Shown: positions 21,666 to 33,060 of the stretch, one piece after another
How the letters are laid out: the number at the start of each line of letters is the position of its first letter
How positions within the stretch are numbered: the stretch's first letter is position 1
Assembly (NCBI GenBank): GCA_003024785.1
Contig: PUQB01000006.1
Coordinates: forward strand, 657,817-721,816
Source: Selaginella tamariscina
Taxonomy: Eukaryota; Streptophyta; Lycopodiopsida; Selaginellales; Selaginellaceae
Reading direction: 5' to 3'
DNA length: 64,000 nucleotides
Position numbers and translations under genes: made by a program
Notes under the pieces: model-generated
What the model saw: only the letters and a program-made list of their open reading frames with translations
Told to the model about the DNA's origin: nothing
The model's database searches: none

Positions 21666-22080
21666 ACACTTTTCCTGCCTCAAAAAATATTATTCACACA
21701 GTACATGAAACATTTTACAGTTAACATTTTGAGATTTTGTCTTTAGAATAACTTTATATATTACCTTTTATCTTATCTCTAAAGTTAATGATAGATTTTG
21801 CTGTTTACCACTGCCATGTGAGAGCATTTACAAGAATATCTTACTCATAAGACAAGAATCTATTCAATAAATATGTTATAGAGAATTCAAGAAATTAATA
21901 TGGTATACATAAAGATAAATCACAAGGATATTCTTACATGTTTACTTACATTGAGTAGGTTGAGCAAGTTCGCTTTCCAAGTTGGAACCTTCTTCACAAT
22001 GTTGAGTAATTAAGACATTTGGAAGAGAATGACCAATGACCATGCAAAACATTAAAGAAACATACATGCTAGAGGTTTAT

Positions 22081-22690
22081 AATGCCCTCAAGTTGAAATT
22101 TCAAAAGTAAACCTAGAGACACCCTCTAGTATCACATTGCATTCAACTTCAATTTGGGTGTGTGGATTGAGGTAAAGTGAGATTAATGAACCATAAAAAA
22201 TTAACTATTTTTTTTTCCAGCCTAAAGTGAATGTGGAAAAGGCAAACTTTTATGATTGATAATCTGCACTCGTCCAGTGATAAATTGGAGAAGTTATTGG
22301 AGGTAAATGACAAGCAAATCACTTATAACAAGAAAGTCAAACCAAAAAAGCTGATCCAAATTGCAAAGCCATGTCACACGCTTGAATGGGAACACTAAAG
22401 GTTTGAATGCTCTTAAGTTGAAACTTCAAAAGTGAAACCTAGAGACATCCTTGGTATGATTAATTTGATCAAGGTAAAGTGAAATTAATGAATCAAAAAT
22501 TTAATTGTTTTGTCTTTCCAGTTTGAAGTGAATGCGAAAAAGGTAAACTTTCATGATTGATAATCCACACTTGTTTCAATGATAATTGGAGAAGCTATTG
22601 GAGGCGAATGACAAATAAATCACTTTCCACAAGAAGGTCAAACCAAGAAAACTAATCTAGATTGCTTATCTGCATCACATGCTTGAATGA
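22081..22690. repeat. Two diverged tandem copies, ~300-bp unit
   Basis: 22081-22390 and 22406-22690 align along most of their length: aatgcc/tctcaagttgaaa, aaacctagagaca, agtgaattaatgaa-like, ttcatgattgataat, ggagaagttattggagg. Period ~325 bases. Both contain a T-rich run followed by TTCCAG and a short open segment, so they may be duplicated exons of an unknown gene. Confidence 0.6.
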
Positions 22691-24583
22691 GACACACCTA
22701 GCCTTGATTTGTATAAGTAAGTCATTTCAATATTATAGTTGTGATTAATATGCAACAGATAAAAGGGGACAAAGTGAGGAGGTCATATATAATCACAAAG
22801 TCAAACTTTCTTATGAACAAAAGGCTATCGTGCACTTAATAACCAAAAGACTAGTTGTTTGCCAACATGAAAAAAGTCGACGCAAAGATGGACAAATACC
22901 TAATCATTTGTGTTATTATCAATAGACTCTTGATGAGGGAGAAAAGATTTTTTGGAACCATATAGTGTAGTGCAAAAGCTACATAAAGGTAATTATATAT
23001 AACATATCTTGCATTTTAGTTCATTAAATATTATTTTACTTGGTGTATGGGATTCGCTAGCAGACTTCACACCAACTAAAATAGCTTCTTTATGGGGTTT
23101 GTTGGTGAACACCTTGGATGTCAACTACCTTGTTCTACCTTCCATGTATGTGATTCATTTGCAAACTGCACGTTCTTATTAACTTTCATATTAAACTTTT
23201 ATTACTGTTGGACACATCTCAACATCATCCTTGAAATCGACATCATTCATAGCAATTACATTGAAAGGGTCAATCAAAAGATTTTTGAATGACTACCAAA
23301 GGCTTGGTACATGGGTTAAGAAGGTGTGTGATAAAATAGAAATGTGTAATTTTATGATGTTTGACTTGCTAGACATCTTCCCTTTCCCTAATAGAACTTT
23401 CCCTAAGTGGAATGGACTCATAAAGAAACATGTCACCTATGCACTAGAACTGTCAGAGTTTTTACCCAAAGGGCCACCACATGGCAACACGTGGCTGCTA
23501 GGCGGCCATCCGGTGTCATAACCCTATATGAGCAGTGCTAAGTCTCCTAGAACCACCCAATGACCCCTAGGTTAGACTCTAATGCCCAAGTGGACAGGAG
23601 ACTTAGGGTTTAGCCTAAGTCTCCCTCCCATAACCCTTGAGGGATAACCCTAGTTGACTTAGGGTTTAGCCTAAGTCTCCCTAGAGTGTCTACCACCAAA
23701 ACCCTTGAGGGATAACCCTAGTTGACTTAGGGTTTAGCCCAAGTCTCCCTAGAGTGTCTGCCCCAAACCCTTGAGGATAACCCTAGTTGACTTAGGGTCC
23801 TGCCCTAGAAGACCTAGACAGGCTCATGCCCTAACCCCCATCAAGGAGACGTGTGTTCCACACATACCTCAATAGGGTTAAAGCATCACCCTACATCTTG
23901 AGGAATCACCCTCAATTGAGTACAACCCTTAAAAGACAACGAGGGATATCTTGACCCACAACTAACCCTAAGGGTCTGAGTGGCCAAGTAATACCTGGCT
24001 CAAGGGTTAGTACCTAGAGAACACACGAGTGTTTGCAGTCAGCGGCACGAGTGATCCCCTAAGCATTCCTTAGAGGCTAAGGTTGAAAAACCCTAACCCT
24101 TATTCCCCAAAGGGAACCATGCCTATGTCTAAGAAGACCCTCGCTAAGGAGCTTAGGTTATTCAACCCTCAGACATGCTCCCACATCCTAAGAACGAACC
24201 CCTTAACCATGTGTGCTAGTAAGCACACTTGGCAAAGAGACCTAACTCCTTGGGCATGTGCCCAAGGCTTGGCCCTAGTCCTAGAACATAAACATGTGCT
24301 TGTCAAGTTCACCAACCCTCGGCCTTAGGCTCGAGACACAACCCGTGGGTCATGCCCTGAGTGTTACACTTGTATGAACCCATCCTAGTGTCACATGTGT
24401 GTGTGGCACCGTTTCACAGGACAAGGCTATCTTCATAGCCCCCTTAGAGATAAGAAGTTAGACCGGTACCACGATCGTGGCTCACCAAATGCAACTCTTA
24501 GAGCCCACACTCGGATACCCCTTTGGGAACATGTTTGCCTAAGAGCTCATCCCCTGAAACAAAGTCTTAACGATTACCATATG

Positions 24584-25225
24584 TGTCAAGCCACGATCCA
24601 GGAAACAGGAAGAGAGCAGGATTCCAAGGACATGAAGGCTTGACTCAGGAACAGGACCGAGAGCAGGACAGGAACCAGGAATAGGAACAGGACGGATCTA
24701 GGAGTAGGACAGGATTAGGATAGGAATCCGGGAGCAAGACAGGAATGCACAGGATAGGATCCGGGAGCAAAACAGGAACAGGACAGGATCCCGGAGCAGG
24801 ACAGGATCCAGGAACAGGACAGGAAATAGGAGCGAGACAGGAACAGGACAGGAAACAAGACAAGACAAGATTGATCGTAGTAAGACTGGTGTTGATAGTA
24901 ACTGATTGTACAACAATTAGGTCGGAGCTTTTATGCTCACAACTCCAAGAGCTAATCTAGGCATGCATGCAAAAGTGGTTGCATGCATGCAAAAGTGATT
25001 GCATGCATGCAGAGGCTAAGATGAGTCCACGTCCCTTATCCTCTAGGCATATCCTGTGGCATATTCCTATAGGAATATCCTGCAACTGAATCCTGTGTCC
25101 GGAATCCTGGTAGGAGTATCCTGTAGGAAATCCTGCAACCCATATCCTGTATCCGGAATCCTGTGGAAAGTCCTGCAACCCATGTCCTGTATCCGGAATC
25201 CTGTATTCTGTATCGGGTCGTGACA
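24584..25225 (-). repeat. G2 left LTR (3' LTR in element sense)
   Basis: Edges TGTCAAGCCACG ... GGGTCGTGACA on the plus strand. The left half is a purine-rich minisatellite of CAGGAACAGGA-like units. The middle has repeated GCATGCATGCAAAAGTG. The right half has repeated ATCCTGTAGGAA / ATCCGGAATCCTG units. Confidence 0.9.
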
Positions 25226-25270
25226 ACACCTCCTCCCTAAAGACGAGTTCCACGAGTCTTGGGACCTGGT

Positions 25271-25872
25271 TTAGCAGGATAATGCCGATGGAAGGCAGCA
25301 ACCTTGGAAGAAAGCATGGAGTAAGTTGGATGCAGGTTCCCAAGTGCGATCAGTAGGCAGGTATCCTTTCCAATCCACCAAGTATTGGAGTTGGTGACGA
25401 TGAAGACGAGAGTCAAGGATGGCTGCGACTTCGTACTTAGGTTCCGTGTCAATGACCACAGGAGGGGGAGGAGAAGAAACACGACCAGGAAGAGAAGAAG
25501 GATGATACGGCTTTAACAAAGAGGTGTGAAACACAGGATGAAGTTTCACCGTGGATGGTAACTCGAGTCGGAAAGCTACAGGATTTACCTCCGCCATGAT
25601 CCTATAAGGCCCAATCGTTGAAAATCCAACTTAGAAGAAGGCCTGTTGTGCGAATGTGTCGACGAAGAAGCCACATGAGATCACCAAATCTTGTATGCAG
25701 GTGCCGGCTGTCGGTGAGCATCAGCATGATGCTTGTATCGTTCCTGTGCCTGTTGAAGATGAACCTGGAGATCATCCTGTACCTGCCGAAGATGCTGAAG
25801 CGATCCTGTACTGCAGGAGCGGAAGTTGTCCTCGATGTATTGACGAAGAACCTTCAACTCTGTGGGTGACAA
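25271..25872 (-). pseudogene. G2 fused RT start, integrase end and chromodomain
   Basis: The minus-strand frame 25872-25681 starts with the RT entry residues SPTELKVLRQYIEDNF, then switches at ~25812 to integrase C-terminal residues (LQHLRQVQDDLQVHLQQAQ). After a frame change, 25597-25271 gives VKLHPVFHTSLLKPYHP and a full chromodomain (YEVAAILDSRLH..LQYLVDWKGY..DRTWEPASNL). Compared with G1, all catalytic RT, RNase H and integrase parts are deleted. Chromodomains of this kind usually direct integration to modified chromatin. Confidence 0.85.
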
Positions 25873-26087
25873 TGCATAGATCGGTCCGAATGGTGGAGTC
25901 TTTCCTTCCGCAAGATCAATAGGACAGTCGTAGGACCTGTGAACAGGAAGAACTGCAGCCTTGTGCTTGTCAAAAACGTCCTTAAAGTCGTGGTACTTGG
26001 ATGGTAGGGAAGAAGGAGGAGAAGGAGAAGGAGAAGGAGAAAAAACAGGGGAGTCGGATACAGGAAAGGTAGGAGAGGACGTAGGAG

Positions 26088-27056
26088 TTACTTGAAAAGC
26101 AAAAAGTGGAAGGGGGCAGGATCAGTGGCGAGTTCATGCATGGTAGTGGTAAGAACTCGGAGAGGAGAAGGAGGGAGCTGTGACTGAAAAAGAGGAAGGA
26201 TCTTGGGGGATGGAACAGAGGCCAGGTAACAGAAAGAAGCAGGATTGGAAAAAACCTGTGTGGTTGTTGATGAGTGTACAGGATTGGAAGAATCCTGTAC
26301 AGGACACCGTGAGTGTACAGGATTGGAAGAATCCTGTACAGGAGTCCGTGGTTGCGCAAGAGTGGAAGAAGCCTGCGAATGTGCTGACGAATCAACAGGA
26401 GGTGGATCCTGTTGAGGAGGAACCTTCGACACTGATACAGGATTGGAAGAACCCTGTACAGGACACCGCAAACTTACAGGAATGGGGAGAGCCTGCGGAT
26501 GTGCTGAGGAACTGCCATGAGGTGAATCCTGTCGAGGAGGAGTCTTCAACACTGGTACAGGAACAGGTACGGTCAATCCTGTAGCTTGTACTGCCTCAGA
26601 TACTAAGGATGTATCCTGCACGCAGGAAGGTACAGGATTGATCCTAGAAGTTGGAGAGGAAAACGTGAGTGTCCTAGACCTCCAGTCGATCTGCGGATTT
26701 GCAACAACGAACCATGGCATGCCCAAAATGATGGGAGTCGACCGAGTCTTGATCAAGTTGAAGGAAATTGAACAGTTGAATGTGCCATACCTGCAGGAGA
26801 GAGGTTCGGTAGCATGGGTAACTGCACCGGAAGCAATTAGACGCCCATCGGCCACCTCTACAGGAACTGCACGCTTCAACTTCACCACCGAAATGCCATG
26901 TTGAGTTGCAAACGTGTCATCCATGAAGCATGCATTTGCACCAGTGTCTAACAAGGCAAACTCCATGAGCTCTCGATTATTAAGATGAATGTGTACAGGA
27001 AACTTAAGTGACGGGATGGTATGAGCAGCACCAATGGAGCCTGCACCTACGTCCAA
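26088..27056 (-). CDS. G2 aspartic protease and repeat-rich linker
   Basis: Contains the retropepsin active site LLDTGANACFMD (~residues 36-47) and the second-loop hydrophobic IILGMPWF motif (~110), as in Ty3/gypsy proteases. After ~140 residues the frame becomes a Ser/Pro/Gln-rich linker with tandem degenerate peptides of the type PVQDSSNPV. It ends at a stop at 26088, before RT. In DNA this linker is a chain of CAGGATTGGAAGAATCCTG-like units (26240-26560) that are themselves palindromic. The protease would cut Gag and Pol polyproteins. Confidence 0.88.
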   Translation of the reverse strand: MDVGAGSIGAAHTIPSLKFPVHIHLNNRELMEFALLDTGANACFMDDTFATQHGISVVKLKRAVPVEVADGRLIASGAVTHATEPLSCRYGTFNCSISFNLIKTRSTPIILGMPWFVVANPQIDWRSRTLTFSSPTSRINPVPSCVQDTSLVSEAVQATGLTVPVPVPVLKTPPRQDSPHGSSSAHPQALPIPVSLRCPVQGSSNPVSVSKVPPQQDPPPVDSSAHSQASSTLAQPRTPVQDSSNPVHSRCPVQDSSNPVHSSTTTQVFSNPASFCYLASVPSPKILPLFQSQLPPSPLRVLTTTMHELATDPAPFHFLLFK

Positions 27057-28044
27057 CTTCGCGGCTCCTAGACGAAGTGGACATTGGAGTTTTCCGACTG
27101 AACTTCGGCTTCGACTTCACGCGTCTTGAAGTTCCTGGCTTTAATAGGACAATCTGCCACCTTGTGTCCTGCTCACCACAATACAAGCACAGGTTCTCAC
27201 TGCGACGACGTTGCTTCTCGGCAGCGGAAAGAGAGCCACGCTTGGATTTCTCAACCTCCATAGGAACTACTCCAGAAGGTGGTGCAGGAACATGTACCAC
27301 AGCTGTAGGATTGGTTTGCAGGAACTGTTGACGGGATCTTTCCTGACGACGCTCGAACAAACGGTTGTCGCAACGAACAGCTTGTTGCATGATCTCCGCT
27401 AATGTTTGGGCATCCGGTAACGTAAGGAGAAGGTCCTTCACGTCGTCCCTCAACCCAAAACGGAAGTGTTCGATCAATGCAGTCTCGTCCCATGGAATGT
27501 TCGTGCAAAGTTGCTGAAATTCGGATGCATAGACGGAAGCTGGTCGGGATCCTTGAGTGAGCTTCCGTAACTTCGTGCATGCAGAACGGTACTTATCAGG
27601 ATCTCCAAAACAGGCTTCAAAGGCAGCCACGAAACCTTCAAAGTCTTCCATCAGTGGATCGTCACGCTCCAGCAAGGGGGCAACCCAAGCCCGTGGAGAT
27701 CCACTTAGTAAGGATGCCAAAAGACCCACCTTTTGAGCATCAGTCGAGTAGCGCCGTGGTTGCATACGGATCAAGAGTCGGATCTGATTCAGGAAACCTT
27801 GGAAATCGGCACGATTACCACTGAACTTCTCTGGCATGCTAACCTTCGGCTCCGAAGAAAAGTTTGATGAAGAGGAAACCACCGATGCCTGGGAGAGAGC
27901 CTGCGCAGCAGCCTTGGAGGATGCATCAGCAGCTGCATGTGCCGCAGTGGTGGAACCTTGCAGGTCGGTGACCACTTGGCGCAAAGTGGCCAGCTCATGA
28001 AGTAGCATTTGGTGCTCGTGTTGAAAATGCTCAAAATCAGCCAT
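27004..28044 (-). CDS. G2 Gag, frameshifted in the zinc knuckle
   Basis: Minus-strand frame from ATG 28044. Residues ~1-70 are Ala/Ser-rich with a coiled-coil look. Residues ~75-220 are the retrotransposon Gag core (MPEKFSGNRADFQGFL, then FEGFVAAFEACFGD and YASEFQQLC). A basic stretch and one CCHC knuckle follow, starting CLYCGEQ. The knuckle's His and last Cys lie in the neighbouring frame (GHKVADC), so one base, most simply a G of a GGG run near 27165, is missing. In that corrected phase gag runs directly into the protease frame, so a single gag-protease reading frame is likely. Gag forms the particle that packages element RNA in the cytoplasm. Confidence 0.85.
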   Translation of the reverse strand: MADFEHFQHEHQMLLHELATLRQVVTDLQGSTTAAHAAADASSKAAAQALSQASVVSSSSNFSSEPKVSMPEKFSGNRADFQGFLNQIRLLIRMQPRRYSTDAQKVGLLASLLSGSPRAWVAPLLERDDPLMEDFEGFVAAFEACFGDPDKYRSACTKLRKLTQGSRPASVYASEFQQLCTNIPWDETALIEHFRFGLRDDVKDLLLTLPDAQTLAEIMQQAVRCDNRLFERRQERSRQQFLQTNPTAVVHVPAPPSGVVPMEVEKSKRGSLSAAEKQRRRSENLCLYCGEQDTRWQIVLLKPGTSRRVKSKPKFSRKTPMSTSSRSREVGRRCRLHWCCSYHPVT

Positions 28045-28137
28045 GATCTAGGAAAGAAAAAAGGAGGAAAATGAAGGAAAGGAATCAAGAAAAAGGTAGC
28101 TGGAAAACGGAGAACTATGAAGCAGTTACTATCAAAC

Positions 28138-28775
28138 TGTCAAGCCACGATCCAGGAAACAGGAAGAGAGCAGGATTCCAAGGACATGAAGGCTTGACTC
28201 AGGAACAGGACCGAGAGCAGGACAGGAACCAGGAATAGGAACAGGACGGATCTAGGAGTAGGACAGGATTAGGATAGGATCCGGGAGCAAGACAGGAAAG
28301 CACAGGATAGGAGGGAGCAAAACAGGAACAGGACAGGATCCCGGAGCACAGGATCCAGGAACAGGACAGGAAATAGGAGCGAGACAGGAACAGGACAGGA
28401 AACAAGACAAGACAAGATTGATCGTAGTAAGACTGGTGTTGATAGTAACTGATTGTACAACAATTAGGTCGGAGCTTTTATGCTCACAACTCCAAGAGCT
28501 AATCTAGGCATGCATGCAAAAGTGGTTGCATGCATGCAAAAGTGATTGCATGCATGCAGAGGCTAAGATGAGTCCACATGTCCCTTATCCTCTAGGCATA
28601 TCCTGTGGCATATCCTGTAGGAATATCCTGCAACCGAATCCTGTGTCCGGAATCCTGGTAGGAGTATCCTGTAGGAAAATCCTGCAACCCATATCCTGTA
28701 TCCGGAATCCTGTAGGAAAGTCCTGCAACCCATGTCCTGTATCCGGAATCCTGTATTCTGTATCGGGTCGTGACA
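28138..28775 (-). repeat. G2 right LTR (5' LTR in element sense)
   Basis: Near-identical to 24584-25225. Length changes fall in the CAGGA-type minisatellite. Confidence 0.9.
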
Positions 28776-29593
28776 ATATGTGTGAGCGGGTTACCAGACG
28801 AAAGGAGTTGGCTAACTCCCTGGATGCGGCATACCCGGGCACAGTAGTGCATATTTACCAACGATAAGGGTAGGCTACCCCTAACATGTGACATACCCCG
28901 CAGGCGAGTGGGACACGGCGGCATAAAAAGTGCCTTGACGACATGAGACGAACCCATGTCGGCGAGGAGGAAGGAACCAGAGACCTCTCAGTCTCTAGCC
29001 TGCTTGCCCACACCTACTCTACCTTATTTCTATGACGGAGCCACCCCCCCTAAAATGCTGTTCTAATAAGTGGGCTAGCACGGAAATCTATCCCCAATGC
29101 AAAAGATACGGTGAGTTTACCCAATCAACCCCATCAACCCCTAAAACCTCCCAAGGGGTTTAGGGCGTGGGGTTGGATTGACCCTAGGGTTAGGTCAACC
29201 CTACAAGTGTTTTTTTAAACATATCTGACATGCCAAACTCACCGAAGCCAACCAGAAATCCAACTGGACACGAATCGCTGAGAGGGGCTTTCTAGAAGGT
29301 AAGTGTTAGCTTTGCCTAGAGTTTTCTTGCAAATACCTAGTGAAACCTGGCCAAACCATCACTAAATCCCCAAGTGCACTAAGCGGCATGTTTCTTACAC
29401 CCTGTAGGGTCTGTCACGGACTCGATAAGTAACAACAGTCAACATCCAAAGTAAAGAGGAGTCATAATAAAAACTATGACAAGAACTCGTCAAAGGTTAT
29501 TTCAATCTCATTGGTGTGTTTGTCTTCATTCTTTTTAGTGTCTTTGTAATGGGTTGTGGTTCTCACAAACGTGCTCCAGTAGGTACACTTTAA

Positions 29594-32377
29594 AGATTAT
29601 AAATTGTGCTCTTAGTCTATAACATAAGTGTCAAGATCAAGTCAACAAAATTATAAAAGGTACATTACTTTTTTTTTTTTACAATGCATTTTCTAAGCTT
29701 GCACACCTATGAAATTACCATGTCATATGCTAAAGAGTTTGTGAGCTCCTAGGAATGATGGTGATGCTAGTCTTGTTCTTCTTGAATATGATAACAACAA
29801 GGACATGATTCCAAATGTTTTAGATGATAGAAAGGTTGTGAGATTTGGCAGAGTACATGTGTTAGAGGGAGCATTTACTAAGGTCGATGCAGCTCTTACT
29901 TGAGTTATATGCCCCACAACATGCTATGGTTGTTGATTTATTACTAGTATAGAAAGTACAATTGTAGCTTGTGCAACCATAAAACGATCGGTATGTAGTA
30001 TCAAAAGGGCATATTCACTTGTTAAGATTCTCGAAGACCTGAAGCAAATATCATCACTAGTAATTTGAAACCGGTGATTTGTAAATTTGTAAATTCCATT
30101 GTACATATTCATCGAGCAATTTTGATTTTCATAAAAAGAATTCAACAAACAATTTCACCAATGTCTTTAACGATGAGTCATAAGAGAGTTTCTTAAACAA
30201 ATATTTATAATTGTTTATAATATGTTGAGGAGGAAGCAAGAAGATAAGCTCAACTTTATTTATGACAAACCTTATCAGCAAACCCCACTTGTTGATTACA
30301 AAGTTTTTAAGTGATTTATGAATATAACTTCTTTCTATTAATTAATGTCATTGTTCGTGAATCTTAAGTATGATGTTGTGTTTTGTGTTGGACTATACCA
30401 AGTTTTACCAAGTTTTTATTAATTTTATAATTTTAAATTTTTTATTTCACTTTTCATTTTTAAGATTTGTCATGAATCAAAACTACATCAATTTTAAAAA
30501 AATTTCAACTTGTGAACTCAAAAAATGTGTCCAACCTCTCTGCAATGCAATAAAACCTTTTTAAGCTACTATAATTCTATTATTTATATAATTAATATTA
30601 TTCTATACTGAATTTACTACATCAAGGTTTATCACAATTCTTACTTTGGTAAAGTCACTTGACTCAAGTAGATTGAAGTTATTTGGTTAAGTAGCATAGA
30701 AGCCCTCCTCGTAATATTAATTGATTCTTAATTTTATGACTAGATAATGTTATGACAAAGGTGAGCTTGATGATGTTTTTCCCTTGATAAGTTAGATTCA
30801 CTTAACATATTTTATTATGACTTAAACAACACAAACTTTATCTTTTGAACATTTACCTTCAATCCAACTTCTTAACAAAAACTTTGTAAGGCATTTAAAT
30901 ATTATTATATACTAAATTATGTATGCATTAATAAACCACATCATTAATATACAAAAGTAATAATACATATATAATGTTTTAGATCTCATTCTTTTCTTGT
31001 TGATAAATGCCTAAACCAATAGTGTCATAGTTTTTATATGACTAGCTTTATTCTATTTATGTGTGGGGTTTGTATCATATGCCTTCTAAAAATCTATGAC
31101 GCAACAAATAAAATTCAATGATCTTATCCACAAGAATGTACAATAACTTAGAACGCGATAACAAGCAACCTTGTAAAAAACCATTTACACCTAGTTTCAT
31201 TACTTAATTAATAACTGTATATATATATATCACACAATACACACACATACGTGGCACTTCAGTTTCATGTTCTATTAATAATGTAAGTATATTTCAAAAT
31301 GGATGTCTATGTGTAATCATAAACATGTCAAGTAATGCTGAATTTTAAATTATATACCCCCTCCTCTTTTCTCTCACTATACATTACTTAATGTACTGAT
31401 ACCTACAATGATTGCTAGTTTGCAAAACCTAAAACTCTAGGATACAAATATTAATATATGAAGTCAAGTAACAACCACAAAAGAGCAAGTGAGGAAGAAG
31501 TCCTTAGAATTCCTACATAGGCATATGTTGTTTCCACTCCCACATCAAACACGCACTCATAAACCACAAACGCACCCACACACAAAAATCACCCAACTAC
31601 TAAGGTTCATGCACAACAACATCAAGGAGCACTTTACCTTCCAAAGCTGCTAATTTGGTGACTATGCAAAAATGTATGTCAAGTTGATGATCAAGTTGGC
31701 ATAACATTCTCTTAGTCCTAGCATCATAGACACGTTTTGCAAATAAACCTGATGAATCTAAGCAATTGTAATTCCAAGCGATTATTGATTAATAAATGTT
31801 TTTATTAAGCTTGATAAGTATACCAAATACACAAATTTTATTATATCAATAGGGTAAGATTCAATAAATTTATTAAACTAAATCTTGTTAGCGAAAAATA
31901 TTCTTAAACTAACATTCTAAATTTTTTTGGTTTATATGAGTTCTTTTTATGTATTTTGATTTGGTCTTTACCTTTGCCACATTTCAATGTACAATGAATG
32001 AAGTTTATAATGATGAATTTTTGGATACAAATGACATTTTGGGAAGATTATCTTAAAAGAAATGACTCATGTGTTCAAATGATGACGAGATTATGGCTCA
32101 AATTGAAAAAACTCAATTGTATATTTGAAATTATTTGTCATAATTTTTACCATGTCTACTCTTTATTTTGAAGCTTACTATTATTGCCTACTAAAATGTT
32201 ATGAACTCTAATATAGTAAAACACAGCCCGCTTAATGCACTTGAATCTATAAAGATAATTGTAATTAGGTATTTCAGGAAATTTTAAACAAAACTAGAAT
32301 TTATCTTTTAAAAAACTCTTTCTTCATTTTAATATTTCAATTATATTCTTAGTAGGTTTTAATGAGTTCAACGTGTT
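29594..32377. other. AT-rich intergenic, no gene recognised
   Basis: Stops are frequent in all frames. A short (AT)n/(AC) tract lies near 31217-31247. The longest open frames (64-74 codons) have no recognisable sequence. Confidence 0.5.
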
Positions 32378-32935
32378 AGATAAAACTAAACACACCCATA
32401 GGATTAACTAAGCCTAAGGTTTCCCTAACCCACGCCCTAACCCCTTAGGAGGGTTTAGGGGTAGATGGGCCATTAGTTTAGACTTACCAAGCACTAACAC
32501 ATTTGAACTAGCATTCAATGCCATCCCACTTAAATAAATAAAAAAAAGGGAGGCCTTTGTCACATAAATTAAGTAATGTGAGGGGGCAACATGCTAAAGA
32601 TTGAGAGGTTTTTAGCATTATTCATGCCCTTGTCCAACTATGAGCATGGAATCTTGGCATATGAGTTTTCTTTACCAAATTCTTAAGGATTCACAAATAA
32701 AAAATTTAGTATTAACATCTACAAGTCACACTCAAGACTTTGGGATTTCCTAGAGATGCTCATGAGACAAGATCTCAGGTTATCCTTTAGGGTTCTAAGG
32801 GTAGTCACTTTAAAGGACTTAGGGTGGGACTTGCCTACTTAGGCATCTAAGGAGGCCTTAGAAGACTTAGGGTTGTTTATAGGTGATAACACTAGATGGC
32901 CATTTAACAACCATGTATTGTCATGTGTCGGCTCT
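32378..32935 (+). repeat. Degenerate LARD-family LTR fragment
   Basis: Family LTR words in diverged form: aaacacacccataggattaac, ccctaacccacgccctaacc, tttaggggtag, a run of aaaaaaaggg plus gtcacataaat (the poly-C/TATA region in plus sense), and later cttagggtgggactt. Old insertion. Confidence 0.55.
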
Positions 32936-33060
32936 TCAAATTAAAACTTTAACACAATTAAAACAACATATTTAAGATATGTGATTTCCCATGAAGAGTT
33001 AAGTGTGGATCTATGCAAGGTGGAGGCTTTTATGTAATTTCTCGTCTAATGGATATTCAT

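Larger units (their letters stand above)
24584..28775 (-). mobile_element. Ty3/gypsy chromovirus G2, internally deleted, young
   Basis: LTRs 24584-25225 and 28138-28775 (642 and 638 bases, differing by a few substitutions and short indels) with a perfect ATATG duplication (24579-24583, 28776-28780). It sits inside the solo LTR. On the minus strand the interior holds gag, protease, a repeat-rich linker, then an abrupt joint near 25812 linking the start of RT to the end of integrase, then the chromodomain. RT catalytic region, RNase H and integrase core (~2 kb relative to G1) are gone. Near-identical LTRs with intact duplication mean recent movement, with RT and integrase supplied in trans unless the deletion came later. 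Confidence 0.92.
23451..29481 (-). mobile_element. Solo LTR of the LARD family, with nested gypsy G2
   Basis: LTR pieces 23451-24583 and 28776-29481 together make one ~1.83-kb LTR, diverged from the copy A subfamily, with plus-strand edges TGTCAGAG and CTATGACA. The flanking 5-base duplication AGAAC (23446-23450, 29482-29486) is perfect and there is no interior, so it is a solo LTR from LTR-LTR recombination. It carries three head-to-tail copies of a ~68-base internal unit (~23590-23790). Confidence 0.85.
23231..29593 (+). pseudogene. Unrecognised ORF split by a solo LTR
   Basis: A frame open through 23231-23450 (..LDIFPFPNRTFPKWNG..HVTYALE) is interrupted by the solo LTR at 23451. With one copy of the AGAAC duplication kept and the insertion removed, the frame continues in phase from 29487 for ~35 more codons with a hydrophobic run (NLIGVFVFILFSVFVMG) and stops at 29591-29593. 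No family recognised. The continued frame is mild evidence of former coding sequence. The start is uncertain: the first ATG in frame is 23231, but a spliced upstream exon is possible. Confidence 0.35.

Noticed and set aside
24645..24916. Cys/Ser/Pro-rich minus-strand frames (also 28199-28463)
   Set aside because: Low-complexity translation of the CAGGA-type minisatellite in the gypsy LTR.
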